Source of the DNA: Aquatica leii
Taxonomy: Eukaryota > Arthropoda > Insecta > Coleoptera > Lampyridae
Direction of reading: 5' to 3'
Assembly (NCBI GenBank): GCA_035610365.1
Contig: CM069434.1
Coordinates: 31,086,238 to 31,150,237, forward strand
Length of the DNA stretch: 64,000 nt
This document shows, one piece after another, positions 34,301 to 46,762 of the stretch. The notes below the pieces were generated by a model. That model searched no databases. It was not told the origin of the DNA and worked only from the letters and a program-made list of their open reading frames with translations. The translations under genes and the position numbers were made by a program. The first letter of the stretch is position 1. Each line of letters starts with the position of its first letter.

Positions 34301-34334
34301 ATGACGAAAGTTGGAAAACATATTACTAGGACTA
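34301..34334 (-). repeat. right terminal inverted repeat of the DD82E-like transposon
   Basis: 34 bp; the reverse complement starts TAGTCCTAGTAATATG. Followed by TA. It pairs with 32045-32078. Confidence 0.85.
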
Positions 34335-34454
34335 TATGTATCGTTTGCTGGCTAATGATTGAGAAATCTTCAAAACTGTCATAATTCATATTGTATCTAT
34401 CTAACTTATCCTATTACTTTAAGTTTATTGGAACATTGCTAAATTTATCTACTA

Positions 34455-35075
34455 GTGACTTACTAAATCTTGACCAATTTACCTTTAAATACACAATTTT
34501 TTATTTTATACGTTTTTTTTAAAGAGGCAAATTCAAAACTTGAATCATTTTTATGAAAACGAAGGCCAAATCTACATTTTTCGCATTTCGTACAAGTAAA
34601 GCCTTTACATCGCATTATCGTATCCACAGGTATGGGTAAATGTCCAAATTGATCCTGTCGTACATCTTGAAATTGTACATACTGTACTGGTTTTTTTGCC
34701 TGTATCGCTTGCTCAACTACATTCGTAGAAGATCTACTTTCTTGCAACGTTTGGATGTGTTCATTTTTATTAGACAATGAGCAACTTCGGCTCTAATTTA
34801 GCCTACTCCAGTCCAATATTCTTGGACTATATAAGGGCAATTGACACCAACATTTTTTTGTTTTCCATCTAAACTAATGTTTGCTGCTGAGTTCCCTCAG
34901 ATGACGATAAAAGAGTTACATACTTATTATTCTTCCATACTAGCGACAATATATCAAATCCGTCTATTGTTGCCACACACTCTTTTTTGGATTGCCTCTG
35001 TTAAAACAAAACCACATTTTTTTAATTTTTTTGTAAAAAAACACGCCAATTTGTGTACTATGCAAAAACTCTTAT
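34455..35075 (-). pseudogene. piggyBac transposase fragment (C-terminal part)
   Basis: The frame 34777-34463 contains FQDVRQDQFGHLPIPVD followed by a cysteine-rich end (MRCKGFTCTKCEKCRFGL, then FHKNDSSFEFAS). This is the C-terminal zinc-binding region of piggyBac transposases. Upstream on the same strand (35010-34900) lies SLVWKNNKYVTLLSS, the strand after the catalytic core in that family. Stops and frame changes separate the two, and the N-terminal half with the first catalytic Asp residues is missing. It is not the same copy or close family as the piggyBac at 60.3 kb. Confidence 0.6.
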
Positions 35076-35099
35076 TTTATAAGTTCATGTAAACGATTT

Positions 35100-36560
35100 T
35101 TTAATTTATCCGTTTGTCAAAGAACTACCAAAACCAAGAAATTGAGAATTTGCCTTAACTGTTTTCATAAAAATCATTAATGGTCTTCTCCGTTAGAACC
35201 ATTGCAATTTCCAATCTTAATACTGTTACTTATGGAACATTGTCTGGATTATTCCTTGTTGTACGTTGTTTGCACCAATTAAGCATTAAGTGTGAATCTT
35301 CTAATCCTAAAGTTTAACGCATCATCAAAAATGATTTTTATGTCAACCATCTCCTCACTGACGCTGACAACCGATATCATTCAGACAACATTTGTTGTTT
35401 TAATCTTTGCAAATGGATGGTTTATTAAGCTTTACTGATGTCCTTAATTTAGAGGTTTACCTTAGGGTTCTTAAAGTTGGTTACGAGTTACCCTGTGTAT
35501 TGCACATTTATATTTTCCAAAACTTGTTATCATCCGAGCAGCATCAAGCATTGTTAAACAAGTTCAATTATTGGATTTTAGACTAGTTTAACTTATGTAC
35601 TTATTATAAGCAGCATTACGAATCGCTATTTACATGTAACATAATTATGTGAAATAAATTTCAATGCTGGGTCAACTTGTTTATATTTTACAAAGGATCC
35701 CTATCTAACTACCCTATTAGAAACCTGGCTTGATCCTGGTACCCGTTATCCAAGCGAGCATTGGCAATCTTTATGAGGAGTTATTGCAGCAAGTAACCTG
35801 CATGCGCCTGATGGTCGTCGTTTTTGGATTCGGTATCTTGTGAGTTTTATAGTATGCATTTACGAATTGTATTTAAATCTTACTTCTAACTATTCATGTT
35901 TACGTAATCAATTTGCTTTTTTCGGTTTTGTAATTTGTAAAATTTAACCTCTAGTTTTTGATACAAATTGTAGCAGAACGTGGTTTACTAATTAATAATT
36001 TTTTTGTCAGACATGTAGTAGATTAATTTATGTAAAATGATAATCGCTTGTACGTTGCGTATATTTCCTACACTCTTCCAAAAGTTAAATACTTAATGTT
36101 ATAGTAGTTTACAAATATTGTTACCATTTTATTCATATTGTTTATCAGTACATTTATTTGTACCTTAAACTTTATTATTTAATTGCTATGTATCGCAAAT
36201 TAAGAAATCGTACAATATCGCTTAGAATGCCGATCCGAGTAATCCGAAGGTTCCTACTAATTCCCGAACCTCTCATGAATTTGAATCAAAACCTCAACCA
36301 CCAGTAAGACCTATTTCTCCAAATGTTATCGTTAATAAGGCACTAAGCGTTCCAACGGTTAAGACTGAACTTTGAAAGCTTTAGCTGTTAAATCTAAGTG
36401 TAATTTGACTGTTGAATCACGTACTAGTATTGTTAATGATTTACGCATTTCACAAGAAAATTATTCAGCTATTTTACAATTGAATAAAAATCAAAGCTAA
36501 GCTTATTAATAAATATTTTTCCAGGTCAGGCATAATTCTTTTAACAAATATGGCATTAAA
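35100..36560 (+). mobile_element. LTR-retroelement fossil with Bel-Pao-like RT piece
   Basis: Plus-strand translation around 35200-35370 gives NLNTVTYGTLSGLF and DFYVNHLLTDADN, the order and spacing of Bel-Pao reverse transcriptase blocks. The part 35530-35900 shares extended similarity with 41.04-41.40 kb. A proline-rich coding-like stretch (SRTSHEFESKPQPPVRPISP) lies at 36.26 kb. The remnant is old and broken many times. Confidence 0.5.
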
Positions 36561-37550
36561 GTTGTAACGTCCCGTTTGAATTCATTACAATTAAAATTCA
36601 ATTTTACAATCGTTTATTTTTGCAACTAATATTGCACTTAAATTTATTAAGTTTGACAACGTCGCGTTGTATTTCGGGAGCGTCTGCGTAGTTGACTTTA
36701 GTAGAAGGTTAAGCTTCCATCTTGCGCGTGTCGTTGTGATGCGAGGAAAACAAAATTTTCTTGATTATGGCGTAAAAACGCATGTAATTTAATTTTTATT
36801 CATTCCATCTAATTATTGGTGAGTTTACCTTTATTCTGATATAATTTTTCTATTGAATTCAACATTTTTAGTGACTTCGCAATATTGCGCAATTGTTAGA
36901 CAAAGGAATGTGTTTTGAAGACCGTTACATTGAAGGTGTGACGTAAGTACATGATGTCATTTAAAAAAAAAACCGTTCTAATTATTTGTATTTAGGGTCT
37001 TTTTTCTTTTTATTGGATCATTTCGTTTATTGGATTTTTATTCTGGATCCTTTATTTTGGTTTTGTCGTTGAATTAAAGAATTATCGTTAATGAAGTTTA
37101 TTATACATGGATATTTCATGCTGGCTGGTGTGTTTTGAAATCTACATTCCTGTTGAAGAATTTTATCACAAGAACAAAGTATGTGCTAAAAATAGAAGAT
37201 ATCCGATAACGTTATATTAAACCTGGTGAGTCAACTAAAATTAAGATACTGCAGTTTATCTTCAAATAACTAAATTGTGTTGTTTAATACCTTTCGGGAA
37301 ACATACTCGATAACAAATTTACCGTTTACTATTTTTTGCATTTAATATTAATTACTTATTAGGTGTAAGATTTTACACTTTTTATTCATCACTTAATGTG
37401 ATTGGCGTTCAAATATTTTATTTTAAATACTGTTTTATTCTAAATATGTTTAATTCAATTATTGTTCATTGTTTTTTAATGTAAATAGTTAATTAAGTAT
37501 AGTCAATAAATTAACGGAGTTCACGTCTTTGTAGTTATTATCATTTAACC
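36561..37550 (+). repeat. possible old LTR
   Basis: Starts TGTAACGTCCCG after an A-rich stretch and contains AATAAA at about 37507 followed by a GT-rich region, the layout of an LTR. No partner copy was found, so the call is tentative. Confidence 0.3.
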
Positions 37551-37689
37551 CATCACCTTGAGGGTCTGTGCCTACGATTGCTTGCCGTGGTAATAATTAT
37601 TTTGCATTTATTAAATGTATTTTTACTTTTATTATACGTTCTTTATTCTGTCAATGTATTTTTTATTACAAAGTTAGATTACACCGAGA

Positions 37690-38700
37690 AATACGTTTGT
37701 TCTATAGTCTAGGCATGTTCTAGTTTCAGATTTGCCTGAGCACAGCGCCCATAGTTCGCGTCTTTTACGTCTACAATGTCTCTATGGCCATTGAGTTACC
37801 ATACACGTGTTCTTTGTCTATGGAAATAAAAAGCTTGTACTGTAATTGAGAAAATTTTTATGATGACGTCACGTCACCGTAGTTTACGCTATCTACACTT
37901 TTGAGGAGTTTGAACTAATTGTCACTGTATTGGAGAAAACAATCGCGCATTTAATTGTTTTCAGTAATCGTATGATGTTGTATGAGATTTACTTGTGATA
38001 ACACCATATGTACGTTTAGTTATATTTTAGCAAATTTTAGGAAATACTAGAAAAATGCTTTTAGTTAGCATCAGGCTTCGAAGGAAAACAAAACAGTGAG
38101 TAATTTATTTCCTACTTTAATTCTTTTTCCGTTGACAGTTAGTTGTACACACGACTGTACGCACATATTCGGTTGTTGTCACAATTAACAATAAAATTTT
38201 GTTTTGTGTCTTATACAAGATTAGACAATGCGCTACCTTATCGTTAGTTGCACTTTTCGGAGTAAGATTCATAACTATACATTTATTTGCTGTCGGACTG
38301 TAAAAGTTAAACCGGCAAGGTCACTTTGTTGTACGACGTGTAGCCCAATCGAAAACTTGTTTTTCATATTTTGTCTGTGATATCGACCTACGTGCTAGCG
38401 TTTGATCGCAATTATATAAATATATTTATGTATCTTTTTCTATCGTTGAACGTTTGTGATAAACTAAATATACTCGTTGTTGCAACTTCTGTCTTGCCAT
38501 TTGTTTTATTACATCTTCGAGTAGATGTAAACGGTGTCTTCCATTCTAATCTTTTATTGTTTTGGCGCTTTTTTAAACTCATTTTATAATTTAGCATCAC
38601 GAAGCTTACAACTCAATCACCGAATTAACTGAACTAGTCGTCACTGTTTCATTTACAAAAGAAACTTTGTTACCGCATGATTTACAAAAACATAATCAAA
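37690..38700 (+). repeat. old Gypsy-type LTR, copy 1
   Basis: Similar along its length to 48.43-49.52 kb. Shared parts include ATGACGTCACGT, AAGTT(T)A(A/G)ACCG followed by TTGTTGTACG, and a region near TTATGTA(T/C)CTT then TGTGATAAA. It stands directly before a Gypsy pol fossil, which suggests it was that element's 5' LTR. I see no coding sequence. Confidence 0.45.
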
Positions 38701-40033
38701 CTTTTGCAAGCTATGTTGACTAAAAGGATCGGAGCGGCTCAAAAATTTGAATATTCTATAAAGATGAATTTAAGCAAACTCGTATATAAAACCCTATTTT
38801 ACTTAAATCCTATAAAGTAACAAGAAATGCAGATTAACTATTTACTCCGACAAAACAAAATGTGCTATGGCCTCTCTTAAAATTCTCGGTCTGGTCATGA
38901 TGTAGCCTTAGACCCTCAAAAAAAAATTTACCTATCCCTTAGAGTTTCAAACAGCTTCAACAACAATTTGTAGTTTCTTCTTGCTCCCGATTTATTAATA
39001 AACCTTTGAAAATCGTCGCCTCGTTTAATTAGTTAAAAAAATGTTTTCTATTACTGATTACAATAAAGAAACTATTACTATATTAAAAGATGCTATGACG
39101 CATCTTCTAGTTTTACGCATGCCAAATTTACAAAATCAGTTTATTGTCAGAACGGATGCCACGCTTATTGGTAGTTCAAGTGTTCTAATGCAAACCATTG
39201 GTGATGGTGTTTATCCTATTTCTTTTGCGCACAAAAACCTTTTTAGAGCTGAACAAAAATATTCCATTAACCCATCGCAATTATTAAAATTCAGAAAATG
39301 GTTGTTAAAATTATCAAAATTTAATTTTGTGATTAGGCACATTCCGCCCAAGGAAAATTGTATAGCTGAGGGATTATTGCGTCTTTTCTTAATAGTAAAA
39401 AACCGTTTCCAAAATGATACACCTACATTTTTCGGTTCAACTCGCTTCTAGATATCCCAGAGTTTTTTACCAATATTGAGACGCAACAACACCGCTATGA
39501 ATATTGCAAATTCATTTTGAACCGAATGAAAAACGGGAAAAATGTTTAAAACGTTGCTATTCAAAGGGGTTTGTTGACTTATCTAGTCGGTCAAAGAAAT
39601 TTAAAACTAATCGTTATACCTAAAAAATTAAAAGTTATGATATTATTTGAATTCCATAATTTCATGATAAAAAACTCTTTATAAAAACGTTAGGAATTAT
39701 GTTTCTTCTTGTGAATTATGTCAATAATGTAAATCAGGTAATACTAAAGTTAACACATATTTGGCCAGCTCATCTCCGCAAGCCATTTGCGAAAAGATTT
39801 ATATTGATTACGTGAAATCAATCATTACTTTTCAACATTATTCTCCACTTATGACCCGCCTAAGGTTCTTATTCCTGACAATGCCATATGTTTTAAAAAC
39901 AATACAATTGCTCAGTTATGTACTCGTTGAGGCTTTTGATAAGCCTACACATCATCTTACAACCTGATTTCAAATCTAAGTGAGCGTTTTAACAAAAACT
40001 TAAAGTACAATTGAACTTTTCTGATTAAAAAAT

Positions 40034-40042
40034 ATTTTTAAC
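40034..40042. repeat. candidate target-site duplication of the foldback element
   Basis: ATTTTTAAC on the left matches ATTTTTTAAC at 40628-40637 on the right, apart from one T. A 9-10 bp duplication would fit a Mutator-type mechanism. Confidence 0.45.
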
Positions 40043-40627
40043 ATCAGTGAAATACGATGGCAGAGCCATCTTATAGTATAAATTTACTATGTATGAATAT
40101 TAGTATGTAAATGGCTAAAAAGATGGAAACGTTAAAAGCTGATTTTATCCCGAGCAATTCAAATAAGTTTTGAATAAACCGCGGGTCAAAATCACAACGA
40201 ATAAACCTTGTAAGGTAACAATGTCAATGCAAATGTGAAAATGCTACTAAAGTAAACCAATGGAGTTTTCATCTCTATATCCATTTACATATTAATATTC
40301 ATACATAGTAAATTCATACTATAAGATGGCTCTGCCATTGTATTTCACTTATGTTGATCACATCATTTGTTAATATAAGGCTAATAGACTGTCAGTGCAT
40401 TTGTAGAAGTACAGTAGAGTGTTCTTCTACTGCTGAAGAGCCCAAAAAGACAAAGCGGCCGTTCAGTGGTTCACTGAAGTGGCATTTTCACATTTGCATT
40501 GATATTGTTACCTTACAATGGTTATACGTTGTGATTTTGGCCTGTGATTTATTTAAAACTTATTTGAATTACTCTGAATAAAATCACTTTTCAACGTTTC
40601 TATCTTTTTAGGCATTTACATACTAAT
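40043..40627. repeat. foldback element, copy 2 (nested palindromes)
   Basis: Two layers of inverted symmetry. First, 40047-40135 is repeated inverted at 40263-40349: the left reads GTGAAATACGATGGCAGAGC and continues through ATTAGTATGTAAATGG, and the right ends in its complement. Together they form a 303-bp hairpin unit. Second, the body at 40113-40277 recurs inverted at 40481-40607, followed by CATTTACATACTAAT, the complement of ATTAGTATGTAAATG. Between them lies a block shared with 1.94-2.01 kb. I see no coding sequence. It lies inside a Gypsy fossil and so is younger than it. Confidence 0.65.
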
Positions 40628-41035
40628 ATTTTTTAACTCACAAGTCATGGGACCAAGTCCTGCCATTTTTCAATCTAAGTTCTAGTTTTTCGTTCCATGA
40701 AGCTATTAGTTCATTTCCGTTGTCGGTCTTCCTTCACAGTGAAATCAACACTTCTCTAGATAATTTATAGAATTTTAAATCTTTCCTTCTTTTGCTTTAT
40801 CCTTTAACAACCAAACAAATTCAGTCTTGCCTTCAGCAATCTCACGAAAAAGCAAAAAAGTGTTATAACAGAGGAAAAGTTTCTGTTTCCTAACAAGTCC
40901 TTGTTAAAGTGTTGCTTACTTAAATTTCTACCGTATTAAGTTCTAAATTTATACCTTAGTAGTCTACTCTTAAAATTATTAAAGGATTTAATTCACCTGT
41001 ATCCATTCTGTTTCAAGACCTCGAGTGTGACGATA

Positions 41036-41410
41036 TATCAACCAAGCAGCGCCAAACATTGTTAAACAAGTTCAATTATTGTATTCTAAACTAGTTTATG
41101 TACCTATTATAAACAACATTACGAATCGCTATTTACATGTTACATCCAAACAAACTTCGGCGATTTTTATGGGGAGCTTCTGCAGCAAGTGACTTGATTA
41201 CGCTTGATGGTCGTTTTGTCCGGCTCCGGTACTTTGTGGGTTCTATAGCAGAAGACGGTAACTGCGACTAATCCATCTACATCCTTTAATTCTTTAATTA
41301 CTTTTAAACTGTATTTACGAATCGCATTTACATTTTACTTCTTATTATTCAAGTCTACGTACAAACCTTTTTTGACTTTGTAGGAAAATTCTACACTCAG
41401 TCTTTGTTAC
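41036..41410 (+). repeat. segment shared with 35.53-35.90 kb
   Basis: ATTGTTAAACAAGTTCAATT, CATTACGAATCGCTATTTAC and GCAGCAAGT(A/G)AC occur in the same order in both places. It is probably the 3' part of one retroelement family present in two old copies. Confidence 0.5.
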
Positions 41411-44400
41411 ACTGATGAGCACATAAGTACGTTAGGATTAATCTGGTCGTATCAAGCAGACAGTTTCACATTACATATTTCTTTCCGTCCAACTCAAATC
41501 ATTACTAAGCAAGTTATGCTTTCCGAGTTGAAATATTTGAGCTTCCTGAGGTTCTATCTCTTTGCACTAATGAAAAAATTATGCTTCAATAATTATGATT
41601 GCAAAAATTATCTTAGAACGATGTAATGTTTTTGTTCATTTAGTTTAGTTTTTATTTATAAAATTAGTAATTTTGTCATTACGCGCATTTTTAAAGACAT
41701 ACATATTATCTCTAAGCTTGTTGTTGCCAAACATCATTTTGTACCGGTCATAAAATAGATTTAGTTTACAAGTTTATCATCAACTTTTTATAGGTTATTT
41801 TATTGCAGTTTGCTTGTCTTCATAACAGTTATTTAACTTTCGAATTTTTTTCTTTTTTTTTTTTTGACAGTGATAAAGCGTTTTGCAGTACTTATTTGAT
41901 TTATTTTTAATCTAAACTCAAAAAAGTACTATACCTAACTTTCAAGTTCCACCGTGATTCTATTAAACGGCTTGCACTATATTAGTAAAGATGATTTTTA
42001 CCAAAACTATAAATAATGAACGTTATTACCTAATAAAACTTCTTGAACTATAAAAGTAAAAAATTCTAAAAAATACTAAAAATTTCTGTGTAGTTGCAAA
42101 CATTGTTTGAACTTGAATTAAAATTATTATCATTAAAACAATTTGATAATTTATAAACAGTTAATAAAATTTTTTTGTGGTCAGTACTCAAAAATATATA
42201 TTCTTGTATTTAATCAAAATGTAAAAAAAACAGTATAAAAATAGAGAAAAACGTTAATTAAAATTTGAAAGAATATTGATATTGTTACTTACAAGAAAGG
42301 AGTAACTAATCTTAATGAAGGTGTCAAAACTGCATTAAAGAAACATTCGCATGTTTTATTGTTAATACTGTAACATTTTTTAAAAAAAATTTTATTACTT
42401 GCATAATTATGAAAGTTTTATAAATCTTTAAAATTAAAAGAAAAATTTGTAATTGTGGGTATATAACTTTAAAGACAAGTATGCATTTCGTGTATAAAAT
42501 TTGCAGTTGATTTCCATACTTCTTACTTTATACCTATAAATATATAATTAATGCACAAATACATTAAATGTTAGATAAGCATACAAGTGGGGTTGCGTCT
42601 TTTACATTACCTAGAATAAGGTAAATTTATATTGCATATACCTAACAAGACCGTTCTAAAGTAACTTATGAAATATGCAACGGAAATTTCTCTGATTTAT
42701 ACAAAGTTCATATTATACGTAACATTCAAATTACAGATTCAATAAATAATAAAATTTTAATTACAAAACGTAAAGAATATAAAATACATACATAGCATCT
42801 TTAAACGCTTTTCTATTACACGATTCTAAGTTACAATTTTTAAATTTAGTATTACAAAAGCAACTATACTCATTTGTATAAATTACTTAAAAATTTTAAA
42901 TATTTTAACACAACTAAGTAAAATATCAATTAAAATAACTTTTAAGGAATAAATAAATCAATAGATTAAAAAAAACCGTAATAAAAAAATGGCAATAGCT
43001 AACAGACAAAAATAATTTACAGCATTTTTTTAAATGTTCTACTAAAAAGTTATCAATTATATGTATTGGTTTAACATATTATTCTTTTACTTGTTTTTTA
43101 TTTTTTAACAATAATTTTGTATATTATTTATTAAAAAATGTACTTAAACATTAATTAATTTTTTTTTGTTATAATCTAATTAACACATGATGTGCACCGT
43201 TTAATTTGCAAAAAAAATAACTTTATTTTATTTTATTTTTAAAGCTTGTAATTAAAATAAATATTGTGTTTTTTAAAATGTAAACAATTTGAGATTATTC
43301 AGTTAGTTTATAAAATGTGTAATATATGTATTATATAACAGAGTATCGCATTTCACATCATATTCTTTTGTAAAAACTGTCTTTCATATCGCACCAAGGA
43401 ACTTAAACCTATTTCTATAAAATTCAAATTTAATTTTAAGTAAATCGTATTGTTCACGTTTTAAATTGCTATTCTGTATCCCATTATCTTCAAATTCTTC
43501 AATAGTTTATAAACTTAATTTCCTTCTTGAATGTGAAAAGCTTTACGGTTGAACAGTTTCTTAATACTGACGTAAAATGAATCAAGAATATTATACTTAC
43601 TTTAAAACTGTCTAATATTTTTGTGTAGTTTAATTGTCACTGTAATTAAAGATTATAAAAATCAAAAAAGTACTAAAGTGTTTTGGAAAAAATATTCCTT
43701 ATTTCTACAAGATAGTGGATTTTTATGTAAAAGTTAAAGTGGGTTTGAATGCTTTTAGCTGTTTTCTTAAGAAAAGTTGCCTTTTATTTATTCTGAGTAA
43801 ACTATTACCAATAAAGTAACGACAATAACTGCATATTACAAAAATTTATTTTTTATTTTTTTATTGATTAAATAAAGTAATGTAACGTTTTTATAACGTT
43901 AATCATAAAAACATCTGCATACGTTCATATAATACTAATTAAATTTTTTAAATTGGTGCTATAGAGATCGTAGCATGTTGGTAGTTGTATTTAATATTCT
44001 CTAATATATTTTCACAATTGTACTGAACTATAGCTTATATTATTGTTTCGTCCTAGATAAAAGTTATATTCAAGGACTTGCAGACGTCGTAAGAGATAAT
44101 ATAACGATTTCCTTTTAGATAACATATTTTATAAATACAGTAATTGTGAATCAAAAGAGGAGACTAGTTTTTGCTACTAATGTAACAATGTAGATAAAAT
44201 TCTTGTTCAAATAAAAAATAAATATATAAAAACAAATTATTTGGCGATGATCCAAATAAAACTTACATATAAAAGTATACTTTTATACGTGTATGTGATT
44301 TATATGTCATTTTAAGTGTTACTACAGGTATTAGTTCTCGTAAAAAGTTTAATTTGATTTTGATTAATAATTAAACATATACTCGTAGAAAAAGTATAAC

Positions 44401-44555
44401 TCGTATGAATTGATACTTGTTGACAATGACAACGATTCTTTACTCTTTATACAATATATTATTTGTAACGATACCTGGTAGCTCAGGTTGTCAGATGTAT
44501 TTAATGCGTTATTAATTTGAACACAATTCACATAAATTTCCTAGTGTTCTTTAAC
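41411..44555. other. AT-rich non-coding sequence
   Basis: About 3.1 kb without frames, RNA genes or element ends that I can support. Confidence 0.45.
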
Positions 44556-44559
44556 ATTA

Positions 44560-46617
44560 CCATTATCAATTCCATAAATATCGTGCTAATCGTCTTCATT
44601 AAGACTAGGTTCTCTTACCTCAAATAAGGCTTCTAAATCGTTATCTTCAATATCAGATCGCACATTCAAATTTCCATCGCTTTGATCACTATTAGAGGCA
44701 GAAGACGATGGTGTATAGTTTTTATCGGTACCCTAATTATCCGAATCGTAATCTTCTGCTTCCGGTTCAGAATTACTACTATTATTGTAAGAAAATAACT
44801 TCGTCTTTAATAACTGTTTTATTCCTTTATCCACTTTTCGCTCACGTAACTCAATTATAATAGGTATCCGTCGTTATCCCCTAATGACTAACGCTAAGAT
44901 AACAATGGCACGCGTGAAAGGCCAATGTCGCTTATATTCGGCTATCCTGACTTGAAACCGTCCTCGAGTTTGTGTGGACAGCTAAAACACATAATACCTG
45001 TTAAAATGTATTATTCTATTAATTAGGTCCACATTTTTTTTGCGTTTGCTTGAGATCCGTTGATCTCTAAAACGTATAATCACTCTCCTTTGAGCGTCTT
45101 GAATCGTGATCCATTGTTTTATGTGGTCAATAGAAACTACCGTACGTTTACGTTTTGTCCCTTCTCTTAGATCTTCTACTTCGTATCGATCTTTAATAAT
45201 TCTTTTTGTTATACGAAAAGGTTCTTTGTACTTTGTTTCACTTGTAATTTGAACCGTAATCAAGTCATCCTCGTTGTATTTTTTTGCTTCTTTTCTGTTC
45301 TTATCGTACTGTTTCTTTTGTTGCTTTTGATCTTCCGTTGCCAAATCTAATTTAGGTATTTCGTTTTCTAATTCGTTTAGAAGTCAAGCTTCCGTTAAGT
45401 GCTTTGTATTATATCCAACTAGAGCTTCCATTGGTGTCGCCTTTATACCTTTATTGGATGACGTGTGACGCTCTAAGCGCTTTGGATTTGTTTAATGTAT
45501 TTATCCCATACGTTTGGTTCTTTTCCCGCTACCGTGGTAGCCAGCGCACTAATTATAGTTTTGTTGTAGCGTTCACATTGTCCGTCTGCTCTGGGAGTAG
45601 CGACGGCATTTAATATATGTTGTATTCCGTAAGTGTTACAATATATTTTAAAAGATTAGGACGTGAAAGCTGTCTCACGATAGCTTATAATCCTATTTGG
45701 CACTCCAAATATATATCTTTACAAATTAATAACTTGTATCACGTGCTTACTTTTTTGGTTTTTAACGGCTTCTATAAAACAAAATTTTGTAAACGCATCT
45801 ACTATGACCAATATAAATTTTTTTTGCTTGTTTTAAACGACCCTGCGTGGTGTATGAAAGGGAAATGGAACCTTTTACCTTTTATTTTTTAAAAGTAAAT
45901 TTTTGAATTTGTAACCACCATCTGCCTATTCTTGAAAGTAAATCTTTTTTTAAAAATGTCGTTTTCAACGCATTGCAATCGGTAACCAAGGTGAAATCAA
46001 TTCCTAGTAAGTATTCTCTAAAGTATCTTAGCGACAGCACGGCTGCTATCGTTTTGAGTTCATATGAATGATATTGACGCTGATCGCATGTTGTTTGTTT
46101 ACTAAAATAAGATACGATTTGTTAATTTCCTTGACTATTTGTTGGAAGAAGCATTCCTCCTACGCCCAGCGAACTAGCATCAGTATGTAGTTCCGTTTTT
46201 TATGACGGGTCAAATATTGCTAGAATAGGATCTGTACTTAAAAGATTTTTTATTTGTTGAAATGCTTTGTTCTGTGGTGCTTCCCAATTCCGTTTAACGT
46301 TCATTCAAATTAATTTTGTTAGAAGTTCTACCATAATTGCGTAATTTATAATAAATTTTCTAAAATACCCCAAAAGGCCAAGAAATTGACGAATTTGTTT
46401 AACTGTTTTTGGTGTGGGCATTTTGATTAAAGCTTCTTTTTTTCTTTTTTCAGGTCTGACGCCTTTGTAACTTATTTCTCTTCCAAGATACTCAACTAAA
46501 GAATGTACATTTGCTTAATTTTAGAGTCAGATGGCGATCACGTAGTCTCAATAGTACTTCATGAAGTCGTTCTAGTCCTTCTTCTACATTGACTGACAGA
46601 ATAATTATGTCGTCTAT
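44560..46617 (-). mobile_element. Gypsy pol fossil (RT to integrase end)
   Basis: Right to left on the minus strand: the RT active-site region near 46.6 kb (KIDDIIILS, then LLRLRDRHLTLKLSKC), the RT connection (RQFLGLLGYFRKF), RNase H near 46.2-45.95 kb (TELHTDASSLGVGGMLLP), the integrase core at 45.85-45.4 kb (ending SALNASHSSNKGIKATPMEA) and the integrase C-terminal part. The last part survives as an open stretch at 45344-44982 (QKKQYDKNRKEAKKYNEDDL, DRYEVEDLREGTKRKRTVVS), followed by an acidic tail near 44.7 kb. It is broken many times and no LTRs are seen. The right side is cut by a Penelope terminal fragment. Confidence 0.8.
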
Positions 46618-46762
46618 TTTTTCAAGTTTATCGTTTTCTTTCTTATCTTTTCAGAGTTTAGAATCTGGCTTGGTTCACAAGTTGATTACCTAACTTTTGA
46701 GAAGTTTTAGTTAGATTTCGGTTGCTTGTTTGAGTTCTTCGATTTCTCTCACGCCCTGATGA
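46618..46762 (+). mobile_element. Penelope-like terminal repeat fragment
   Basis: Closely matches 21638-21784 over about 145 bp (TTTCAAGTTTATCGTTTTCT, then GGTTCACAAGTTGATTACCT). It ends at CCTGATGAAGAC, so it keeps the first hammerhead box (CTGATGA) but not the rest. It sits exactly between a Gypsy fossil and a LINE. Confidence 0.65.

Larger units (their letters stand above)
32045..34334 (-). mobile_element. IS630/Tc1/mariner-type transposon, DD82E (Sailor)-like, nearly intact
   Basis: A 2290-bp unit with 34-bp terminal inverted repeats that agree at 28 positions. The left starts TAGTTCATGTAATAAGTT and the right (reverse complement) starts TAGTCCTAGTAATATGTT; both continue with TCCAACTT(C/T)CGTCAT. 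TA lies directly outside each end (32043-32044 and 34335-34336), the target duplication of this superfamily. One five-exon transposase gene fills the interior on the minus strand. The repeats, the TA flanks and the almost unbroken gene point to a fairly recent insertion. The group name rests on the Asp-Glu spacing; the superfamily itself is secure. Confidence 0.85.
38840..41035 (+). mobile_element. Gypsy pol fossil (RT end, RNase H, integrase)
   Basis: Parts in order: the RT connection region near 38.9-39.05 kb; RNase H at 39041-39451 (NQFIVRTDATLIGSSSVLMQ, SFAHKNLFRAEQKYS, FNFVIRHIPPKENCIAEGLL); the integrase zinc-binding and core start at 39.6-39.85 kb; and an integrase C-terminal part after 40.63 kb. 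It is broken many times and is old. A foldback element is inserted at 40.04-40.63 kb within the integrase part. The LTR-like sequence at 37.7 kb is probably its own. Confidence 0.75.

Noticed and set aside
41408-41440. CTGATGAG, the first hammerhead box
   Set aside because: There is no GAAA box or stem II downstream, so this is a chance match.
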